Shown in pieces: positions 60,432-64,000 of a DNA stretch of 64,000 nucleotides; within the stretch, counting starts at the first letter, position 1, and each line of letters starts with the position of its first letter. A model generated the notes under the pieces. That model was given only the letters and a program-made list of their open reading frames with translations. It was not told the DNA's origin and made no database searches. Source of the stretch: Coprinopsis marcescibilis (Eukaryota > Basidiomycota > Agaricomycetes > Agaricales > Psathyrellaceae); the NCBI GenBank assembly GCA_004369085.1, contig ML210154.1:188605-252604 (forward strand), written 5' to 3'. The translations under genes were made by a program, and so were the position numbers.

Positions 60432-61792
60432 ATGAATGAAGTTAACCTTCCAGTCGAACTTGTGCACCATATCGTTAACTACCTTCTGGACGGCCGGAGT
60501 AGTATCTGGCGCGATTTGTCCCTCATCTCCCGCAGATTTCGCGTCGTCTGCCAGGCAATCCTATTCGAGAAACTCGTCTTCAAGAGAAAATACACTCGCG
60601 AGACACTACCTGGAAGAAAATTTCTCTCAATAGTCCAAGGAAACCCACGGATCGCGAGTTATGTTCGCGAGATCAGGATCCTTGATTCTGACGTACGCGG
60701 ACTCGGCGTCGAGAGGATGTGGATGTCCATGGACGACAAGTTTGGAATGGCGCTGGGCCTTATCCCGCGCGATAATGTCAGGAAGTTCGCGCTACAGAAT
60801 GTGTCAACTTGGGAATGCCTGCCTTTGGCGACGAGGGCAGCGATCGCGTCGCTCTGTTCGTCGTCGAACCTCGCGTCCTTGCACATTGTGTGCGCGCCCA
60901 TGCAGCTCTTGCAGCTGTGCGGACCGTCGTTGGAGCATCTGCGGTTGGAAAATCCTTGTGTTATCGGTGAGGAAAGCCTATCAGCGTTGGGGTATTGCAA
61001 GCGAGGTGGACAAGCTCCTCCGCTCTCCCTGAAAACTCTGCAGCTCTCATCCTGCGATTCCGAAGGTCTATTTGCCATGGTATCTGTGTTGTTGGACCCC
61101 TTAAAAGTGAACCTTGGGGGTTTGCAGCGACTCTGTATCGATGTTCGGTCGATTGACATGCAGGACCGTGAGCAGGCAGATAGCCAAATAATTATGCCAC
61201 TGTTTGAAGCATGCGCTTGCTCTGTTCAGATGCTGGGTCTTGCTGTGCTCTTTGCTGGCGAGTACATATTTTTCCGATTAAGCTGTTATAGATAACTAAC
61301 CCTCTCCTTTTCAGGTGGAAGCATAAATTTATCCTCGTTCGAAGGGCTTCGCGCATTTTCGTTCTGGAGTAAACCCAAAGGAGGCGGGCCTCTGAGCGAG
61401 TTCGTTGAACTCCTGGGCACCGTCCCGAAATCCGCACCAGTTGAGCGGATCCACTTTCATAACACATTGGGATATGTGGCCACCCGGCATTTCAACTTGG
61501 GATTGGATAACAATCCTAACAAAGGATGGGCAAACTCGTTCGACTCCTTCGTCGCTGAGAACTTGAGTACAGTTTGGAAGTTGAAAAAAGTGAAGTTGGA
61601 GTTTTATGTGCTGTGGGAGTTGGATGTCAGAAAAGAACTCTTTCCCAAGTTAGGGGATGCTGGAATTCTGGAGTTGAACGTGAAAAGAGGTATGCTTGCC
61701 AGCCTAATTTTGGTTTATTGGAACCTCATTTGCTCCTGTTAGCTGTGATACCCTACGAGCCAGTTTATGGGCCAGAAAATGCTTTCCATTAG
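60432..61792 (+). CDS. F-box protein of the ~420 aa family, with probable GC-AG intron
   Basis: Exons 60432-61257, 61315-61689 and 61743-61792, 416 aa. The F-box is NLPVELVHHIVNYLLDGRSS then DLSLISRRFRVVCQAILFEK. Leucine-rich scaffold segments are LASLHIVCAPMQLLQLCGPS and LEHLRLENP. Exon count, lengths and phase-1 junctions match the F-box genes at 4957, 6718 and 14619, so it is a dispersed paralog. The first intron closes the frame only with a GC donor (G|GCGAGT at 61258, 57 nt, CTTTTCAG acceptor) or with a poor GTCTTG donor 21 nt earlier. The GC-AG choice gives the usual intron length. Putative SCF adaptor; substrate unknown. Confidence 0.75.
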
Positions 61793-61995
61793 GTCCTGAA
61801 ACCATCTGCTTCCAATTTTCCCTTGTGTTTCAGCTGAAATGGGGTGATGATAATTACGAGCCTGGGTCTACCGCTATTCTTTAGTTGTACTTTAATCTTC
61901 CTATACCCAAAAACACCAAGCCCTGGTAGAGTACATATCTTACTGAAATAAATCAGATAAAAATAAATAGTGCACCCATTACCGCCTTCTGACAT

Positions 61996-63491
61996 TTATT
62001 CAGTCTTGCCTTTACTCTCCTTGGGCTTCTGCTTCGCCCACCCAGTCCCAATTGAATACCCAATCGTACCCAACAACACCAACGCAGCTCCACTCCAAAG
62101 CATCGTCTCATCAACCTTGGGCGAAGGCTTAGAGCTGCCAGGAGATTCGATATCCAATCCAAGGATCGTCCTAACGAATCCGCCAACGGCGCGCACGACC
62201 TCCGTAGCGGGTCCATATTTGAACTTGCCCAAGTATTCGCTGAGGGCCTGGACGAGGAACCGGCCTTTCAAGCTAATGACGAGGCTGACGGCTTTACGGA
62301 CGACGAGGATGAGGGTTACTGTGAGGGAGCTGACGCGGGTTGTGAGACGGTGAACGCCTGCGACGCAGAAGAGTTGGGTGATGGTGTTGAGGAGGAGGGG
62401 GAGGTAGGCTTTGGGGATGCTGAGGTTGAGGGAGGGTCGTTGCATGAGTGCGGTGTGGGCTTCCGTCTGGGATGGAGAGGTGAGATAGATGAAGCTGTTG
62501 TTCTTGAGGGAGGAGGGGATGAGAGAGTCGAGAGGTGGAAGTCCGTATGGAGGTGGAGTGGAGGTTGGGGATTGTGGCCAGCCGAGGGATTGGAGGAGTA
62601 AGGTGGTGAGAAGAGTGAGGGGAAGCGAGAAGAGTTGGCGGGGTGTGTTGTAGTTGATTAGGGAGATTTGGTGCCTGATGTCTCCCATGAGGGGAATGAA
62701 CATTGGGAGACCGAGGAAGTGAAGGTAGAACATGGATTCTTGCCATGTCGCGGAAGCAGCAGCTGGAGCTGGAGATGGCTGGGGTTTCTTCTTGTCGCCG
62801 TTCTTTTTACCCTTTGAAGTAGGAGCAGGAATCATCGTGGGTTTGCCGTATTCGGTGTATGTCCAGTCCTGAAGTAAACCCAGGAAACCTGAGAACAAAA
62901 GGGCTGCGGATAAAATAGCGATTCCAGTTGCGTATGTGTATGGATCGATGGTAGTTGCTGACGCTTCAGACTTCTTCGAGGAAGTTTGGGAGGCGGAAAA
63001 TGTAGTCAAAGCCACGCCTGCCGTGACCAAGAATACGGACAAGACTTGGACAATGTTGTATCTATCGGCTCCGGGTAAGCAACACGAATGGAACGTCGAA
63101 CATACGGCAGCACGTACCTCTTCTTTGATATTAACCAGCCTAGTATCATGCTGACTACCAAACCTCCACTTCTGAAGATTATATGGACCGCCATTGGGAT
63201 ATGGTATGCAAACGCGGCGTTGTTTAAGAGTGAAATCAAGTAAAACAACGATACCTGGCCAAGATACGGCAAAAGAGGGATCCTGCGTGGTTTAAAGCGT
63301 GGCCCATAGACCGTCCATGTTATATGGCTGCGTATTCCATGCAGGGATATTAATAGGAATTGTAGAAATGTGATGAGAGTCCCAAAGCTGGGGTAGATGA
63401 GCGTTAGTTGTTCGAGAGTTAGTGCATTGGCACAGCAGCCGCCGAATACGAGCGAGAGAGTTGTCGCCCAGGAGGATAGCAGAGAGATCAT
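61996..63491 (-). CDS. UDP-GlcNAc transporter-like protein (YEA4/SLC35B4 family)
   Basis: Exons 63118-63491 and 61996-63061 (56 nt intron), 479 aa, multi-pass membrane protein. Starts MISLLSSWATTLSLVFGGCC. Family blocks: NALTLEQLTLIYPSFGTLIT, IPLLPYLGQVSLFYLISLLN, NNAAFAYHIPMAVHIIFRSG, GLVVSMILGWLISKKRYNIV, and near the C-terminus LTVTLILVVRKAVSLVIS, with WSGAALVLLGTIGY at the end. Members exchange nucleotide sugars across ER or Golgi membranes; yeast Yea4 carries UDP-GlcNAc for chitin synthesis. Substrate here is inferred. Two hydrophilic insertions, a Lys/Pro/Ala stretch (SKGKKNGDKKKPQPSP) and a Pro/Ser-rich loop, make it longer than Yea4 (about 340 aa). The frame is open upstream to 63713, but the chosen ATG starts right before the first membrane helix. 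Confidence 0.88.
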
Positions 63492-64000
63492 TGTCGAGTG
63501 AGTACAAGTAAGAGGCGCAGCTAGGTCATGGTTTATGTTTAAAACGTTGCGGAGTACGCGAGGCAGGCCGGCAGGCAAGGCGAACGGAAATGGAATTGAC
63601 TTGGCACCATCAAGTGCACGTGTCAGTAGTGATCTATTTTTAACCGGCGCTCGTTGTCCATCAATCCATTCTTGTCTTCCTTCGTTGATGTTCATCATGC
63701 GTAAGGCTTTCAAATATCGAGAACCTCTGCAGCATGGATCAAAGGAATGGCTTTCAATGGGATAAGAAAGCAGGCAGGCACCACGTTGTGCTATAATGAC
63801 GTCGATCGAGGTTTATTTGTGCCTATGTCATTCCCTTTCCAACGATCGACCAACCACAAAACCACGCCCGGTAGGCTGAAATTGAATATCTTTTCTCCTC
63901 TCTGCACGTACACTCCTCCTTTTCTCTCACACCAGGTGCTCTGACCGTGCTAGAAGCTCTCTTCCTACTCCCCTCGTTCTCCAGCGAGATCTGTATAGAG
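63492..64000. other. 5' flank of transporter gene
   Basis: No gene seen. Pyrimidine-rich sequence near 63890-63990 could be the promoter of a gene starting beyond the window. Confidence 0.45.

Noticed and set aside
62294..62746. 150-codon His/Pro-rich minus frame
   Set aside because: Out-of-frame reading of the transporter exon.

Overview
The window is nuclear DNA from a filamentous basidiomycete, almost certainly an Agaricomycete. The evidence is dense 50-65 nt spliceosomal introns, a pair of class I hydrophobins, many small F-box genes, two Plavaka-type DNA transposons and two genes of a family I recognise as the mushroom-specific DUF6698 group. I cannot name the species. Intron boundaries below were read by eye from GT/AG signals and checked for frame closure; no transcript data were available.

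Layout. 0.5-3.2 kb: a PHO80-like cyclin with very low-complexity tails. 4.8-10 kb: three tandem copies of a 1.7 kb F-box gene unit, the third frameshifted. 10.0-11.9 kb: two nearly identical hydrophobins as a head-to-head inverted duplication that includes their promoters. 12.8-16.0 kb: two more F-box genes on the minus strand. 16.8-25.6 kb: conserved housekeeping block with ribosomal protein uL2 (minus), a Gln-rich protein with an SS18/SSXT-like motif (plus) and an SH3-domain protein (plus). 27-34.5 kb: Plavaka transposase copy A (minus, one in-frame stop) divergent from a DUF6698 gene (plus), with hairpin-rich AT sequence on both outer sides. 35.6-36.1 kb: a doubtful small gene. 37.4-43.7 kb: a JmjC-type dioxygenase gene (plus), tail-to-tail with Plavaka copy B (minus, apparently open). 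44.5-55.7 kb: lineage-specific genes of unknown function: a Ser/acidic protein with a Cys-rich tail, a Ser/Pro-rich protein, a coiled-coil protein, a single-pass membrane protein, a second DUF6698 gene and an uncharacterised protein. 55.7-59 kb: no gene seen. 59.1-63.5 kb: conserved genes again: ERG2 sterol C-8 isomerase, another F-box gene with a probable GC-AG intron, and a YEA4/SLC35B4-like nucleotide-sugar transporter.

Two conserved blocks (16.8-25.6 and 59-63.5 kb) therefore enclose about 33 kb of accessory sequence built of two large transposons and lineage-restricted genes. The best candidates for something undescribed are the pairing of each Plavaka transposase with a possible passenger gene (DUF6698 for copy A, JmjC dioxygenase for copy B) and the recent local amplification of F-box and hydrophobin genes.
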